Positions 38,001 through 51,293 of a stretch of DNA of 64,000 bases are shown here, piece by piece; positions within the stretch are counted from its first letter, which is position 1; the number at the start of each line of letters is the position of its first letter. Location: assembly GCA_021442155.1 (NCBI GenBank), contig CM038215.1, positions 7,526,976-7,590,975 on the forward strand, in the 5' to 3' direction. The DNA is from Cymbidium sinense. Lineage: Eukaryota; Streptophyta; Magnoliopsida; Asparagales; Orchidaceae. The translations under genes were made by a program, and so were the position numbers. Under the pieces are notes generated by a model, which saw nothing but the letters and a program-made list of their open reading frames with translations, made no database searches and was not told where the DNA came from.

Positions 38001-41000
38001 CTATTATTTTATTTTGGTTTCTATTTTTTATTTATTTTATTTTTAGGGTTTATTTAGTTTAGGCTTAGGTTTTTAGGTTTTTAAGGTTTAGGGTTTAGTG
38101 TTTAGGGTTGTAGGCTTTAGGGTTTAAGGTTTATTGCTTGGTGTTTTAGGTTTTAGGGTTTAAGGTTTAGGGTTTAGGGTATTAAGGTTTATGGTTTATG
38201 GTTTATGATTGTAGGTTTAGGGTTCCGGGTTTAGGTTTAGTTTATTTTAGGTTTATGTTTAGGTTTTATTCTTTTTAGTTTAGTTTATTATAATTTAGGT
38301 TCAAGTTCATTTTATTTTGTTTATATTAGGTTTAGGCTTTTTTTAGTTTAGGATTTTATTTTATTTTTTAATTTATTTAGGTTTATGTTTTTCTTACTTA
38401 TTTTTAAGTTTTAGTTTAGGTTTAGGGGTTTAGGTTTAGGTTTAGGTTTAGTTTAGGTTTAGGTTTAAGTTTAAGTTTAGGGTTTAGGGTTTAGGTTTAA
38501 GTTTTAGGTTTATAGTTTAGGGTTTAGAGTTTTAGGGTTTAGGGTTTTAGGTTTAGGTTTAGGTTTAAGTTTAATATTTAGGTTTTAGTTTAGTTTAGGA
38601 TTTAGTTTAGCTTTAGTTTAGGGTTTATAGGTTTAAGGTTAGGATTAGGGTTTAGAGTTATGGTTTTTTATTTTAGGGTTTAAGGTTAGGTTTAAGTTAG
38701 AGTTAGGTTTAGGATTTAAGTTTTAAGTTTAGTTTAGGGTTTAGTTGGTTTAGGGTTAGTGTTTAGTTAGGGGTTTAGTTCAATTTAGGTTTTAGTTGAG
38801 GAGTTTAGTATTTAGAGTTGAAGGTTTAAGGTATAGGGTTAGCTTAATGTTCAAAGTTTAGGATTTTAAGGTTTAGGATTTAGGGTTTAGGGTTTAGGGT
38901 TTAGGGTTAACGATTTGGGGTTTAGGGTTTAGGGTTTATGGTTGTTGGTTTAAGGTTTTTTTTAGGGTTCACGATTTAGGATTTCTGGTTTAGGATTTAG
39001 GATTTAGGATTTAGGGTTTAAGGTTTATGGTTATTTTTAGGGTTTAGGGTTTAGGGTTTAGGGTTTGGAGTTTAGAGGTTTAAAAAAATATTTAAGTAAA
39101 CTGGTATGTTTAGGTTTTTTTAGTTTATTTTTATTTTAGCTTATTTTGTTTTTTATTTTTATTTAGGTTTATTTTTAATTTTATTTAGTTTAGTTTATTT
39201 CTTTTAGGTTTATTCATTTTAGTTTAGGTTTTTTATTTTAGTTTATTTATTAGGTTTAGGTTTAGGTTTATATTTATTTTTAGTTTAGTTTTATTTTTAT
39301 TTTATTTTTTAGGTTTAGGTTTTTTTTTTTAATTTTAGGTTTATGTTTAGGTTTTTATTTTTATTTTTTTAGGCTTAGGTTTTAGGTTTTTATTTTAAGT
39401 AAATTTTAGGGTTTAGGGTTTTTAGGGTTTAGGGTTAATGTTTAGGGTTGTAGGTTTAGGGTTAGTTTTTGGGTTTAGGGTTTAGTTGGTTTTAAAATAA
39501 ATTAGTATTTAGGTTTATTTAGTTTATTTAGCTAATTTTTAACTTATTTTATATTATTTTATTTATATTTTTTATTTAAGTTATTTATTTTAGTTTATTT
39601 TTAAGGTTTAGGTTTTCATTTATGTTTATTTTTTTATTTTAGTTTTATTTTTATTTTATTTTTTACATTTAGGTTTTATTTTTTTATTTTTTAGGTTTAG
39701 GTTTAGGTTTAGCTTTAGGGTTTAGGGTTGTAGGTTTATGGTTTAGAGTTTAGGTTTAGGGTTAGTTTTTGGGTGTAGGGTTTAGGGTTAGGTTTTCTTA
39801 AATTTTTAAAATTTTTGATTTTTTTAAATTAAATATACTCATAGGTTTAAGTTTATTTAGTTTATTTTCTCTTTATTTTAGTTTATTTTATTTTTTTTAT
39901 ATTTAGTTTATTTATTTTAGGTTTCTTTATTTTAGTTTATGTTTTTATTTATTTTATTTTAGTTTACTTTTATTATTTATTTTATTTTATTATTAGGTTT
40001 TGGTTTAGGTTTTAGCTTAGGTTTTTATTTTAGATTATTTCAAATTTTATTTAGGTTTAAGTTTTTTTATTTATTTTATTTTTAGGTTTTATGTAGTTTT
40101 GGTTTAAGTTTTTAGATTTCTTGGGTTTAGAGTTTAGGATTTAGGGTTTGGGGTTTAGGGCTAGGGTTATAAGTTTTAATGTTTAGGGTTTAGGGTTTAG
40201 GATATTAAGGTTTAGGGTTTAGGGTTAGGGTTTAGGGTTTAGTGTTCCGAACTTAGGGTTTAGGGTTAGCTTAGGGTTTATGGTTTAGGCTTTAAGCTTT
40301 AGGCTTTAGGGTAGATTTTTTAAGTTTTAGGATTTCGAGTTTAGGGCTAGTTTAGGGTTTATGGTTTAGGGTTTTAGGGTTTACGGTTTAGGGTTAGGGT
40401 TAGGATTATGGTTTAGGGTTTAGGGTTTAAGGTTAATTTAAGGTTTAAGGTTTAGGGATTTAACATTTTTGAGGGTTTAGGGTTTAGGTTTGTAGGTTTA
40501 GGGTTCAGGGTTTAGGGTTTAGCGTTAAGGATTTAAAGTTTTGGGTTTAGGGTTTAGGGTTTAGGGGATTTTTTTAATTTAGTAAATCGATAGGTTTTGG
40601 TTTGTTTAGTTTATTTTTTATTTATTTTAGTTTATTTTATTTTTTATTTTATTTATTTTTATTTTTTTGTTTAATTTAGTTGATTTATTTGAGTTTATGA
40701 TTTTAATTTTAGTTTATTTTTTAGTTTTAGGTTTAGATTTATGTTTATTTTTTAGTTCAGTTTTATTTTAATTTTATTTTTTAGGTTTAGGTTTTATTTT
40801 TTTATGTTTTTATTTAGTTAATGTTTAGGTTTTTAGGCTTTTAGGATTTTAGGTATAGTATTTTTGGGTTTAGGGTTTTAGGGTTTATGATTTAGGGTTA
40901 GGGTTTAGGGCTTAGGGTTTAATGCTTAGGTTTTAGGGTTTATGGTTTTTAGGGTTTATGGTTTAGGGATTAGTGTTTACGGTTAGCTTAGGGTTTTTGG

Positions 41001-43435
41001 TTAGTTTAGGGTTTAGAGTTTAAGGTTTAGGGTTTAGGGTTTTTATGATTAAGGGTTTTGGCTTTATGGTTAGTTTATGGTTTAGGGTTTAGTGTTAATG
41101 TTAGGATTTATTTATAGGTTTAGTTTATTTAGTTTAGGTTTTAGGTTTAGGTTTAGGTTTATGGTTTAGGGTTTAGTGTTGAGGCTTTATAGTTTAAGGT
41201 TTGTAGGGTTTAGGGTTTAGGGTTAGTTTAGGGTTTATGGTTAAGGGTTTATGGTTTAGGGTTTTTAGTGTTTAAGGTTTAAGGTTTAGGGTTAGCTTAG
41301 AGTTTAGGGTTTAGGATTTTAGAGTTTAGGGTTTAGGGTTTAGGGTTAGTTTAGGGGTTAGGGTTTAGGGTTAGCTTAGGGTTATTTAGGATTCTGATTT
41401 AGGGTTTTAGGGTTGAGGTTTATATTTATTTTTAGTTAGTTTTTTTTTATTTTATTTTTTAGGTTTAGGTTTAATTTTAGGTTTACATTTTTATTTTTAT
41501 TTTTTTAGGTTTAGGTGTTAAGTTTTTATTTTAAGTTTATTTTAAGGTTTAGGGTTTTGGGTTTTTAGGGTTTAGGGTTTTTAGGATTTATGGTTAAAGT
41601 TTAGGGTTGTATGTTTAGCATTTTAGGCTTAGGTTTAGTTTTTGGGTTTAGGGTTTAGGATTTAGGGTTTAGAGTTCAGGTTTTTTTAAAAAAGAAAATT
41701 AAGTAAACCTGTATATTTAGGTTTATTTAGTTTATTATTTATTTATTTTATATTATTTTATTTTCTATTTTTTATTTTAGTTTATTTTTTAGGTTTAGGT
41801 TTTCGTTTATGTTTATTTTTTAATTTAGTTTTTTATTTTATTTTTTAGGTTTAGGTTTTATTTTTTATTTTTTATGTTTTGGTTTAGGTTTAGCTTTAGG
41901 GTTTAGGGTAGTAGATTTAGGGTTTAGGGTTAGTTTGAGGGTGTAGGGTTTACGGTTAGGGTTTTCTTAATATTTTAAAAAATTTTGAATTTTGTTTAAA
42001 TTAAATATATTCATAGGTTTAAGCTTATTTAGTTTATTTTTTATTTATTTTAGTTTATTTATTTTTTTTATTTTTATTTAGTTTATTTATTTTAGTTTTC
42101 TTTATTTAGTTTAGGTTTTTTTATTTTCTTTTAGTTTATTTTATTATTTATTTATTTTATTTTAGTTTATTTTTATTATTTTATTTTATTTTATTTTTAG
42201 GTTTTGGTTTTGGTTTAGGTTTTAGCATAGGTTTTTCTTTTAGTTTATTTCAAATTTTATTTACGTTTAAATTTTTTATTTAGTTTATTTTTAGGTTTTA
42301 TGTAGTTTAGGTTTAGGTTTTTAGGTTTCTAGGGTTTAGGGTTTAGAATTTAGGGTTTGTTTAGGTTGTAGTTTTAAGGTTTAGGGTTTATTTAGGGTTT
42401 TTGAGTTAGGTTAGGGTTTAGGGTTTAGGGTTTAGTGTTTAAACTTTAGGGTTTAGTTAGCTTAGGTTTAGATTTAAGCTTTAATTTAGGCTTTAGTTTA
42501 AGTTTTAAGTTAGTTTAGAGTTTAGATAGTTTAGGGTTTAGGTTTAGGGTTTTAGGGTTTAGTTTAGGTTTAGGGTTAGGTTTTCATTTAGGGTTTAGGG
42601 TTTAGGGTTAATTTAGGTTTAAGATTTAGTTTTAGGTTTTGAGGTTTAGGTTTAGGTTTATTTAGGGTTTAGTGTTTAGGGTTTAGAGTTTAGGATTTAA
42701 AGTTTTGTGTTTAGGGTTTAGGGATTAGGGTTAAGGGTTTAGGGGATTTTTTTTAATTTAGTAGGTTGATTTAGTTTATTTATTATTTATTTGAGTTTAA
42801 TTTATTTTTATTTTTATTTAATTTTATTTTTTATTTTTAATTAATTTAGTTTATTTATTTGAGTTTATGCTTTTTATTTTAGTTTTTTTTTAGGTTTAGG
42901 TTTAGGTTTCTGTTTATTTTTTAGTTTAGTTTTATTTTAATTTTCTTTTTTAGGGTTAGGTTTTATCTTTTTTATGTTTTTGTTTAGTTTAGGTTATTGT
43001 TTTTAGGTTTTTAGGATTTAGGGTATAGTTATTTTTGGGTTTTAGTTTTAGTTTAGGTTTTAAGGTTTGATTTAGGTTAGAGTTTAGGTTTATTTAGGGT
43101 TTATAAGTTTAGGTTTTAGTGTTTATAGTTTAGGGTTTTAGTTATTTAGGGTTTTAGTTGGTTTAGGGTTTAGGGTTTAAGTTTAGGTTAGGTTTAACAT
43201 TTTATGATTTAGGTTTATAGTTTAGGTTAGTTTAGGGTAGTTTAGGTTATGTTAGGTTTAGGGTTTTAGGTTTAGGGTTATTGAGTTTAGGATTTGGGGT
43301 TTTGGGTTTAGGGTTTAGGTTGTTAGTTTTAGGGTTTAACTTTAGAGTTTAGTGTTTAGGGTTTAGTTTATGGTTTTGAGTTTAGTTTAGTTTTAGAGTT
43401 TAGGCTTTAGGGATAGTTTAAGGTTTAGGGTTTGG
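35046..43435 (+). repeat. Telomere-type/T-rich higher-order repeat array, part 1
   Basis: Blocks of degenerate TTTAGGG (for example 35046-35290, 35750-36180, 36860-37270, 38080-38240, 40120-40570) alternate with T-rich, nearly C-free blocks built from TTTATTTTA and TTTAGG words. T-rich blocks start with a run of T and a landmark close to AAATTAAGTAAACTAGTAGG. I place this at about 35300, 36185, 37280, 39093, 39499, 39825, 40575, 41695, 41998 and 42754. Many end with TTTATTTAGTTTAGGTTTAG before TTTTTAGGG resumes. Perfect TTTAGGG runs are short (about 4 units at 37137-37164). Five perfect TTTAGG hexamers occur around 37937-37966. No gene. Confidence 0.9.
35291..35320 (+). repeat. Example of the T-rich block entry landmark
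   Basis: A run of nine T followed by AAATTAAGTAAACTAGTAGG and GTTTA. The same landmark, slightly changed, opens some 18 T-rich blocks between here and 56940. It is listed once as the reference copy. Confidence 0.8.
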
Positions 43436-44555
43436 TGAGTCTTGAAGATTGAGATTTATTAAATTAAAAGATACTGCTAAACGAAAATCTATTAGATAGA
43501 AATAGAGAACCGGGAAGATTGGGATTAGAATAAATTTTTACATGGTTGAAATGAAATTGTTGTTAAAAAATTACTTGTATTTATCCTACTAAGATCAATT
43601 ATTTAAAGTATCACTCGCTAAAGAAAAATACCAAAATTATAAATGAGTACATGAACAAATTTGAAGTATTGTTATTATCTTCTAAAATTAGGGAATGATT
43701 AAGCTAATGTTGTGTAGGTTTAGATCTTGAGCAAACTTAAAATAGACACTACATAATTTGCATGTGGCTTTTCAACAAACTTTTATTTCAAATAACATCA
43801 AGAATTCTTACCTAAAAGAATGTCATCAAATGTAGGAATTATTCTTTCCACCATTAAATCAAATTCAAATGAATACATATAAATGAAGTAACACTACTAC
43901 TAATAAAAAAAATAGAAAAGATGATAAATACTATGTTGGGATGCAAAATCTCTCTTAAATCATATTTTTTGATGTAAAATCTATGAGTGTCTTAAATTTT
44001 ATGCCACCTATTTATGACTTAGAGTTTTACTTGAGATTTCTTGCTTTTGTGTAGTGAATTATTTATTTTTTTTGTTAGGTTCTCAAAGTGGAGAGCTATA
44101 GTTAATCCTATGTAGAGATATTGAGTTTGGATTATTCTTGTTACACTACTTATTAAGAGATTTTTTTAGATACAATCGTATTGTAAAATCTCATTATTTG
44201 CATCAAGTCTCCCTAATTAAGAACTGAGCAGTCTCAAAGCTTTGAAATCCTATTAGAGAGATCTTTTTAAAGCATAGATTTAGCTCCTTGACATATCTGC
44301 TAAATTGAAAGAGGTGCAGTTGAGAAGATAATATCGATTAGAGAGGAGTTTTATGATTAGATAGACTATCTCAGCTATAGAAGAGGATTGCTCACAAATG
44401 GACACTTAAGTGTCTAAACTTAAGTAGATTCTTTCGTCATTTGTCAATGAACAAGAAGCTACCCTTTTGCATCTCTATGAAACTTGAGAGAGGCGGTCTA
44501 CTATGGCATACAAAGCTCATATAATTCAGGCTAATCATTTGTAGCTGAAATCTCT
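43436..44555. other. Unassigned single-copy-looking island inside the telomere-type array
   Basis: About 1.1 kb of ordinary-complexity AT-rich sequence with normal C content replaces the repeat between a TTTAGGG block and the end landmark of a T-rich block (from 44556). Translation gives short patches in several frames, such as SSFVNEQEATLLHLYET followed by a stop near 44430-44490, but nothing I can name. No T run marks its left edge. It could be a decayed gene or transposon piece. Confidence 0.6.
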
Positions 44556-47500
44556 TTTATTTAGTTTAGGTTTAGGTTTTTAGGTTCTTAGGGTTTAAGG
44601 TTTAGGGTTTGGGGTTTAGGGTTTAGGGTTTAGGATTGTAGGTTTTACTGTTTAGTGTTTAGGGTATTAAGGTTTAGGGTTTAGGGTTTAGGGGTTTAGG
44701 GTTTAGGGGTTTAGGGCTTTAGGGTTTAGGGTTTAGGGTTTAGGGTGTTAGGTTTATGGTTTAGAGTTAATTTTAGGGTTCAAGGCTTAGGGTAAGTTTT
44801 TTTTTAATTTTTTTAATTTTTTTATTTTTTAAAATTAAGTAAACTAGTAGGTTTCGATTATTTAGTTTATTTTATTTTCTATTTTTATTTAGGTTTATTT
44901 TATTATTTAGTTTGGTTTATTTATTTTAGTTTATGTTCTTTATTTTAATATTTTTTTAGGTTTAGGTTTAGTTTTAGGTTCATTTTTTAGTTTAGTTTTA
45001 TTTTTATTTTAATTTTTAGGTTTATGTTTTATTTTTGATTTTTAGGTTAAGGTTAAGGCTTTTATTTGACTTTTTTAGGTTAAGGTTTTAGGTTTTTATT
45101 TTAGGTTTATTTTTAGGTTTTATTTTTTTGTTTAGGTTTAGGTTTATTTTTTTTTATTTTATTTTATTTAGTTTATGTTTAGGTTTATGCTTAGTTTATT
45201 TTAGGTTTAGGTTTAAGTTTTATTTATTTGAGTTTAGGTTTTCTTTTTAGTTTAGGGTTTAGGTTTTATTTTTATTTTTTAGGTTTAAGTTTTTATTTTA
45301 TTTTATTTTAGATTAATTTTATTTTTATTTTAGGTTTAGTTTTTATTTTATCTAAGTTCTTTAATTTAGTTTAGGTTTTTATTTATTTTATTCTAGTTTA
45401 GTTTTTATAATTTATTTTATTTTCTTTTTAGGTTTCAGTTTTGGTTTAGGTTATAGTTACTGTTCTTTTTTCTGTTTAGGTTTTGTTACTTATTTTATTT
45501 TTAGGTTTTATTTAGTTTATGTTTAGCTTTTTGGCTTTTTTGAGTTTAGGGTCTAAAGTTTAGGATTATGGGTTAGGCTTTAGGGTTTAGGGTCTTTTAT
45601 GATTTTGGGTTTAGAGTTTAGGATTTAGGGTTTAAAGTTTTTTTTTTAAAATTAAGTAAACCATAGGTTTAGATTTATTTAGCATATTTAGTTTATTTTT
45701 TATTTATTTTAATTTACCTTATATTTTATTTTTATTTAGTTTTATTTTTTATTTTTGAATAGTTTAGTGTACTTATTTTAGGTTTATTTATTTTAGCTTA
45801 GGTTTTTTATTTTAGTTTATTTTTTAGGTTTATGTTTACCTTTTAGTTGAGTTTTATTTTTATTTTATTTTTTAGGTTTAAGTTTTCTTTTTTATTTTTA
45901 GTTTAGGTTTTATTTTATTTTTTCAGGTTTAGGTTCTAGGTTTTTTTAGGTTTATTTTTAAGTTTTAGTTTTTAGTTTAGGTTTAGGTTCATTTTTAGTT
46001 TATTATATTTTATTTAGTTTAATTTTTTTTATTTTATTTTTTATTTTTGGTTTAGGTTTTATTTTTTATTTATTTTTAGGTTTATTTTATTTTGTTTATT
46101 TTATTTTTATTTTAGGTTTAAGCTTCTTTTTTTAGTTTAAGTTCTATTTTTTATTTATTTTTAGGTTTTATTTTAAGGTTTATTTTTTAAGTTTAGGTTT
46201 TTATTTAGTTTTTATTTTATTTTATTTTTGGTTTATTTTATTTTTATTTTGTTTTTTTATTTTTTATTCTTAGGTTTATATTATTTTTTAGTTTAGCTTA
46301 GTTTTTCTTTTTTAATTTTTTTTACTTTTTATTTTATTTTATTCTATGGTTTAGGTTTAGGTTTTTATTTTATCATATTTTTTATTTTATTTAAGTTTAG
46401 GTTTTTTTATTTATTTTATTTTTAGGTTTATTTAGTTTAGGTTTAGGCTTTTAGGTTGTTAGTATTTAGGGTTTTGGGTTTAGGGTTTAGGATTTTAGGG
46501 TTAAGGGTTTAGGGTTAGGGTTTTCAGTTTAGGGTTTAGGGTTAGTTAAAGTTTAAGGTGGAGTTTAAAGTTTCAAAGTTTATTAATTTAAGAATTTAGT
46601 TTGCTATTTAGGGTTTTTAACAATATTTAAGGATTTATTTGGTTATTAAACTTTAGGGTCTTGGTTTAAGGTTTAAGTTATTAGTTTTGGGTTTAGGGTT
46701 TAGGGTTTATTATTTTGAGGTTTTAGTTTAGAACTTTAGGTTTTTAGGGTTTAAGGTTTAATTTAGGATTGGATTTAGTTTAGGATTTTAGGATTTAGGA
46801 TTGTTTAGGATTTATTAGGTTTAGTTTATTAGTTTAGTTTAGGGTTTATGTTTTTAGGAATTAGGGTTTATGGTTAATGTTTAGGGTTTAGGGTTTTTTA
46901 GTTTTTTTTAAATTAAACACACAGGTGGGTTTATTTAGTATAGTTAGTTTATTTTAGATTTATTTTTTATTTTTATTTAGTTTAGTTTATTTATTTTTGG
47001 TTTATTTATTATAGTTTAGGTTATTTATTTTAGTTTATTTTTTAGGTTTATGTTTAGCTTTAGGTTTATTTTTTAGTTGAGTTTTATTTTTATTTTATAT
47101 TTTATGTTTAAGTTTTAATTTTTATTCTTAAGTTTAGGTTTAGGTTTTATTTTATTTTGTCTAGGTTTAGGTTTTAGGTTTAATTTTTTATTTTAGGTTT
47201 AGGTTTCTTTTTAGTTTATTTTATTTTATTAAATTTAGGTTTAGGTTAAGGTTTAATGTATTTTAGGTTTTATTTATTTTAGCTTAGTTTATTTTAGTTT
47301 AAGTTTAAGTTTATTTTATTTTGTTCATTTTATTTTTATTTTATGTTTACATTTTCTTTAGTTTAGGGTTTAGGTTTTATTTATTATTTCTTTTTAGGTT
47401 TTATTTTATTTTATTTTAGGTTTATTTTATTCTTATTTTACGTTTAGGTTTTTTATTTTTAGCTCTATTTTTTTTAGTTTAGTTTAGGTTTTTATTTATT

Positions 47501-49261
47501 TTATTTTAGCTTAGTTTTATTTTTTTATTTTTTTTAGGTTTAGGTTTAGGTTTATGTTTAGGTTTTGGTTTAGGTTTAGGTTTTAGTTTATGTTTTTATT
47601 TTATTTTATTTTATTTTATTTAGGTTTAGGTTTTCTATTTATTTTATTTTTAGGTTTTATTTAGTTTAGGTTTAGGTTTTTAGGTTTTTAGGGTTTAGGG
47701 TTTAGGATTTGGGGTTTAGGGCTTAGGGTTTAGGGTTGTAGATTTCAGGGTTTAGGGTTTAGCATTTAGGGTTTTAGGGTTTTGGGTTTTGGGTTTTGGG
47801 TTTAGAGTTTTAGGGTTTAGTCTATAGGGTTTAGGTTTAGGATTGTAAGTTTAGGGTTTGTTTAAGGTTTAGGGTTTGATTATTTTTTTATTTTTTTATT
47901 TAGGGTTTATGGTTTAGAGTTAAAGGTTTAGGTTTAGTTTAGGGTTTAGAGTTATTTTTAGAGTTTAGTGTTTAGGGTTTAGTATTTAAGATTTAGGGTT
48001 TAGAGTTTAGGGTTTAGGGTTTATAGTTTATAATTTTTTAAATTAAGGAAACGGTAGTTTAGGTTAATTTAGTTCATTTTTTTTCATTTTACTTTATTTT
48101 ATTTTTTATTTTTGTTTAGGTTTACAGTTTTTATTTAGTTTACTTTATTTATTTTAGTTAAGGTTTTTATTTTAGTTTATTTTTTTAGGTTTAGATTTAG
48201 GTTAATGTTTATTTTTTAGTTTAATTTTTTTTAATTTTGTTTTAGGTTTAGGTTTTATTTTTTATTTTTAGGTTTAGGTTTAAATTTTTATTTTATTTTT
48301 TTTTTTTAAGATTTAGGTTTTTATTTTAAGCTTATTTTTAAGTTTTATTTTTTTAGGTTAGTTTTTATTTTTTATATTATTTTATATTTAAGTTTAGGTT
48401 TAGGTTTTAGTTTAGGTTTTTATTTTATTTTATTTTTTTAATTGATTTAGGTTTAGGCTTTTTTTAAATTTTGTTTGTAGGTTTTATTTAGTTTAGGTTT
48501 AGGTTTTTAGGTTTTTATGGTTTAGGATTTAGGGTTTTGGGTTTTGGGTTTGGGGTTTAGGGTTTAGGGTTTAGGGTTTTAGGTTTTAGGTTTTATGTTT
48601 TAGGTTTTACGGTTTAGGGTTTAGGGTTTAAGGTTTAGGGTTTAGGGTTTAGTGTTTTAGGGTTTAGGATTTAGGCTTTAGGGTTTAGGCTTTTAGGGTT
48701 TAGGGTTTAGGGTTTAGGATTTCGGGTTGTTGGTTTATTATTTAGGGTTTAGGGTTAGTTTTAGGGTCTAGAGTTTAGGGTTAGGTTTTTTTATTTATTT
48801 TTAATTTTCTTTTTTAAAAATTAATAAAACTGGTAGTTTCAAGTTTATTTATTTTAGTTTAGTTTATTTTTTTTATTTAAGTTTATTTTTATTTTTTTAT
48901 TTAGTTTTTATTTTATTTTCTTTTAGGTTTACTTTATTTTTATTTTAGGTTTAGTTTTTATTTTATTTAGGTTTTTTATTTTTTTAGTTTAGTTTAGGTT
49001 TTTATGTATTTTATTTTAGTTTAGTTTTTATTTTTTATTTTACTTTCTTTTTATTTTTAGGATTAGGTTTTAGTTTAGTTTTATTTTATTTTAGGTTTAG
49101 GGTTCGGGGTTGTCGGGTTTAGGGTTTATGGTATAGGTTTAGTGTTTTAGGGTTTAGGGTTTAGGGTTTAGGGTTTAGAGTTTTAGGGTTTAGGGTTGTC
49201 AGTTTAGGGTTTAGGGTTAACGGTTAGGGTTTTTTATTTTTTATTTTTTATTTATGGTTTA
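44556..49261 (+). repeat. Telomere-type/T-rich higher-order repeat array, part 2
   Basis: Same organisation as 35046-43435. Entry landmarks lie near 44832, 45649, 46910, 48040 and 48816; exit landmarks lie near 45505, 46425, 47645 and 48480. Within successive T-rich blocks the same inner phrases recur in the same order, for example TTTTATTTTCTTTTTAGG near 45425 and 50500, which shows they are copies of one unit of about 0.8-1.3 kb. No gene. Confidence 0.9.
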
Positions 49262-49600
49262 TGGTGCAGAATTTTGAAGCATAAGACTGTTTATTAGATG
49301 AGGATGCTTAGATGGATGAGTTTACTCTTTAGATAGAATACAAAATAGTATGTTGAGAAAGTTAGTAGTTAGGTAGATAAGATTAGGGAGAGTTTTAGAT
49401 GGTTTCATATAGCGTCGGTTTGACGATTAGGAGAGTAGATGCATTAGATTTTCCTTATGTTAAGAAAGGTAGAGTAGTAAAAGACTTGGTTAAGATGTAT
49501 AAATGATCTTAGTATATAATTAAATGAGAATTTGACACATAATAGGACACAATGGAGATGAAGGATTCATGTAGCCGACCCCACCTAGTGGGATTAAGGC

Positions 49601-49635
<35 letters not shown>
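49262..49635 (+). mobile_element. 3' fragment of an RTE-type LINE with a (GTT)n tail
   Basis: On + the translation reads MRMLRWMSLLFR, stop, then further patches including KIRESFRWFH and, at the end, TQWRWRIHVADPT-like codons before PHLVGL. This is the C-terminal end of the ORF of plant RTE-clade LINEs, recognised by the MRMLRWM and RWFGH-type segments. The 3' end reads GTAGCCGACCCCACCTAGTG, then GGATTAAGGC and (GTT)n to 49635, the characteristic RTE tail. Stops and indels make it dead. It is the only inserted element in the domain lying on the + strand. Confidence 0.85.
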
Positions 49636-51286
49636 AGGATTTAGGGTTAGTTTAGGGTTTAGGGTTAGTTCAAGGTTTAGGGTTTAGGGTTGTAGGTTTT
49701 GGGTTTAGGGTTTAGGGTTAGTTTTAGGGTTTTGGGTTTAGTGTTTAGGGTTTAGGAGTTAAGGATTAGGGTTTAGGTTTAGGGTTTAGGGTTTAGGGTT
49801 TAGGGTTTTTTATAAAATAAGAAAACCATTAGGTTTATTTAGTTTATTTTTTATTTATCTTACTTTACTTTATATTTTATTTTTATTTAGTTTTATTTTT
49901 ATTTTTATTTTATTTAGTTGATTTATTTTAGTTTAGGTATTTTATTTTAGTTTATTTTTTAGGTTTAGGTTTATGTTTATTTTTAAGTTTAGTTTTATTT
50001 TAATTTTAATTTTTATGTTTTGGTTTTATTTTTTATTTTTAGGTTTAGGTTTTATTTTATTTTTTTTAGATTTAGGTTTAGGTTTTATTTTAGGTTTTTT
50101 AGGTTTTATTTATTTTTAGTTTAGGTTTAAGTTTATTTTTAGTTTATTTATTTTATTTTGTTTAGGGTTTAAGTTTAGTTTATTTTTGGTTTTTATTTTA
50201 GTTTATTTTATTTTAGTTAGGTCTATGTTTATTTTATTTTGTTTATTTTAGGTTTAGGTTTATTTTTTTTTAGTTTATGATTTAGGTTTTATTTTATATA
50301 TATATCTAGGTTTATTTTTTAGGTTTAGGTTTTTGTTTATTTTATTCTATTTTAGGTCTTTTTTATTTTTATTTTATGTTTTGTTTTTATTTTATTTAGG
50401 TTTTTTATTTTTAGTTTTATTTTTTTTAGTTTAGTTTAGGTTTTTATTTATTTTATTTTAGTTTAGTTTTTATTTTTTATATTATTTTCTTTTTAGATTT
50501 AGGTTTAGGTTTTCATTTAGGTACTTATTTTATTTTATTTAGGTTTTGCTTTATTTCTTTATTTTGTCTTAAGGTTTTATTTATTTTAAGCTTAGGTTTT
50601 TAGGTTTTTAGAGTTTAACGTTTAGGGATTAGGGTTTAGGGTTTAGGGTTTGGGGTTTAGGGTTTATGGTTTAGGGTTGTAAGTTTTAGGGTTTAGGGTT
50701 TAGGATTTAGGGTTTAGGGTTTTGGGTTTTGGGTTTTAGGGTTTAGGGGGTTTAGGGTTTAGTTTAAGGTTTTAGGGTTTATGGTTTAGGGTTTAGGGTT
50801 TAGGGTTTAGGATTAGTTTTAGGGTTTAGGGTTTAGGGTTTGTGTTTTGTTTTTTTTTAAATTAAGTAAACTTATTGGTTTAAGTTTATTTAGTTTACTT
50901 TTTATTTATTTTAGTTTATTTATTATTTATTTTAGTTCATTTTATTTTTTATTTTTATTTTTATTTAGGTTTTTATTTATTTTTTATTTTATTTAATTTT
51001 AGGTTTATTTTGTTTTTATTTTAGGTTTAGTTTTTATATTATTTAGGTTTTCTATTTTTTTTAGTTTTGTTTAGGTTTCTATTTATTTTATATTTGTTTA
51101 GTTTTCAGTTTTGATTTTATTTTCTTTTTAGGTTTAGTTTTTGGTTTTATTTTATGTTTTTAATTTAATTTATTTTTATATTTTATTTTGGTTTTGGTTT
51201 TTTTATTTTTTTCATTTTTATGTTTTATTTAGTTTTGGATTAGGTTTTTAGCTTTTTAGATTTTAGGGTTTTGGGTTAGTTTAGGG
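49636..51286 (+). repeat. Telomere-type/T-rich higher-order repeat array, part 3
   Basis: Degenerate TTTAGGG blocks (49636-49810, 50615-50850, 51245-51286) alternate with T-rich blocks that start near 49812 and 50859 and end near 50575 and 51220. It ends at a run of T that is the complement of the LINE B poly(A). Confidence 0.9.
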
Positions 51287-51293
51287 TTTTTTT

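Noticed and set aside
37840..38046. Open frame of 67 codons on + with Leu-Gly repeats and Phe/Tyr/Ile-rich ends
   Set aside because: It is the translation of TTTAGG hexamers and TTTATTTTA words; no start context or domain.
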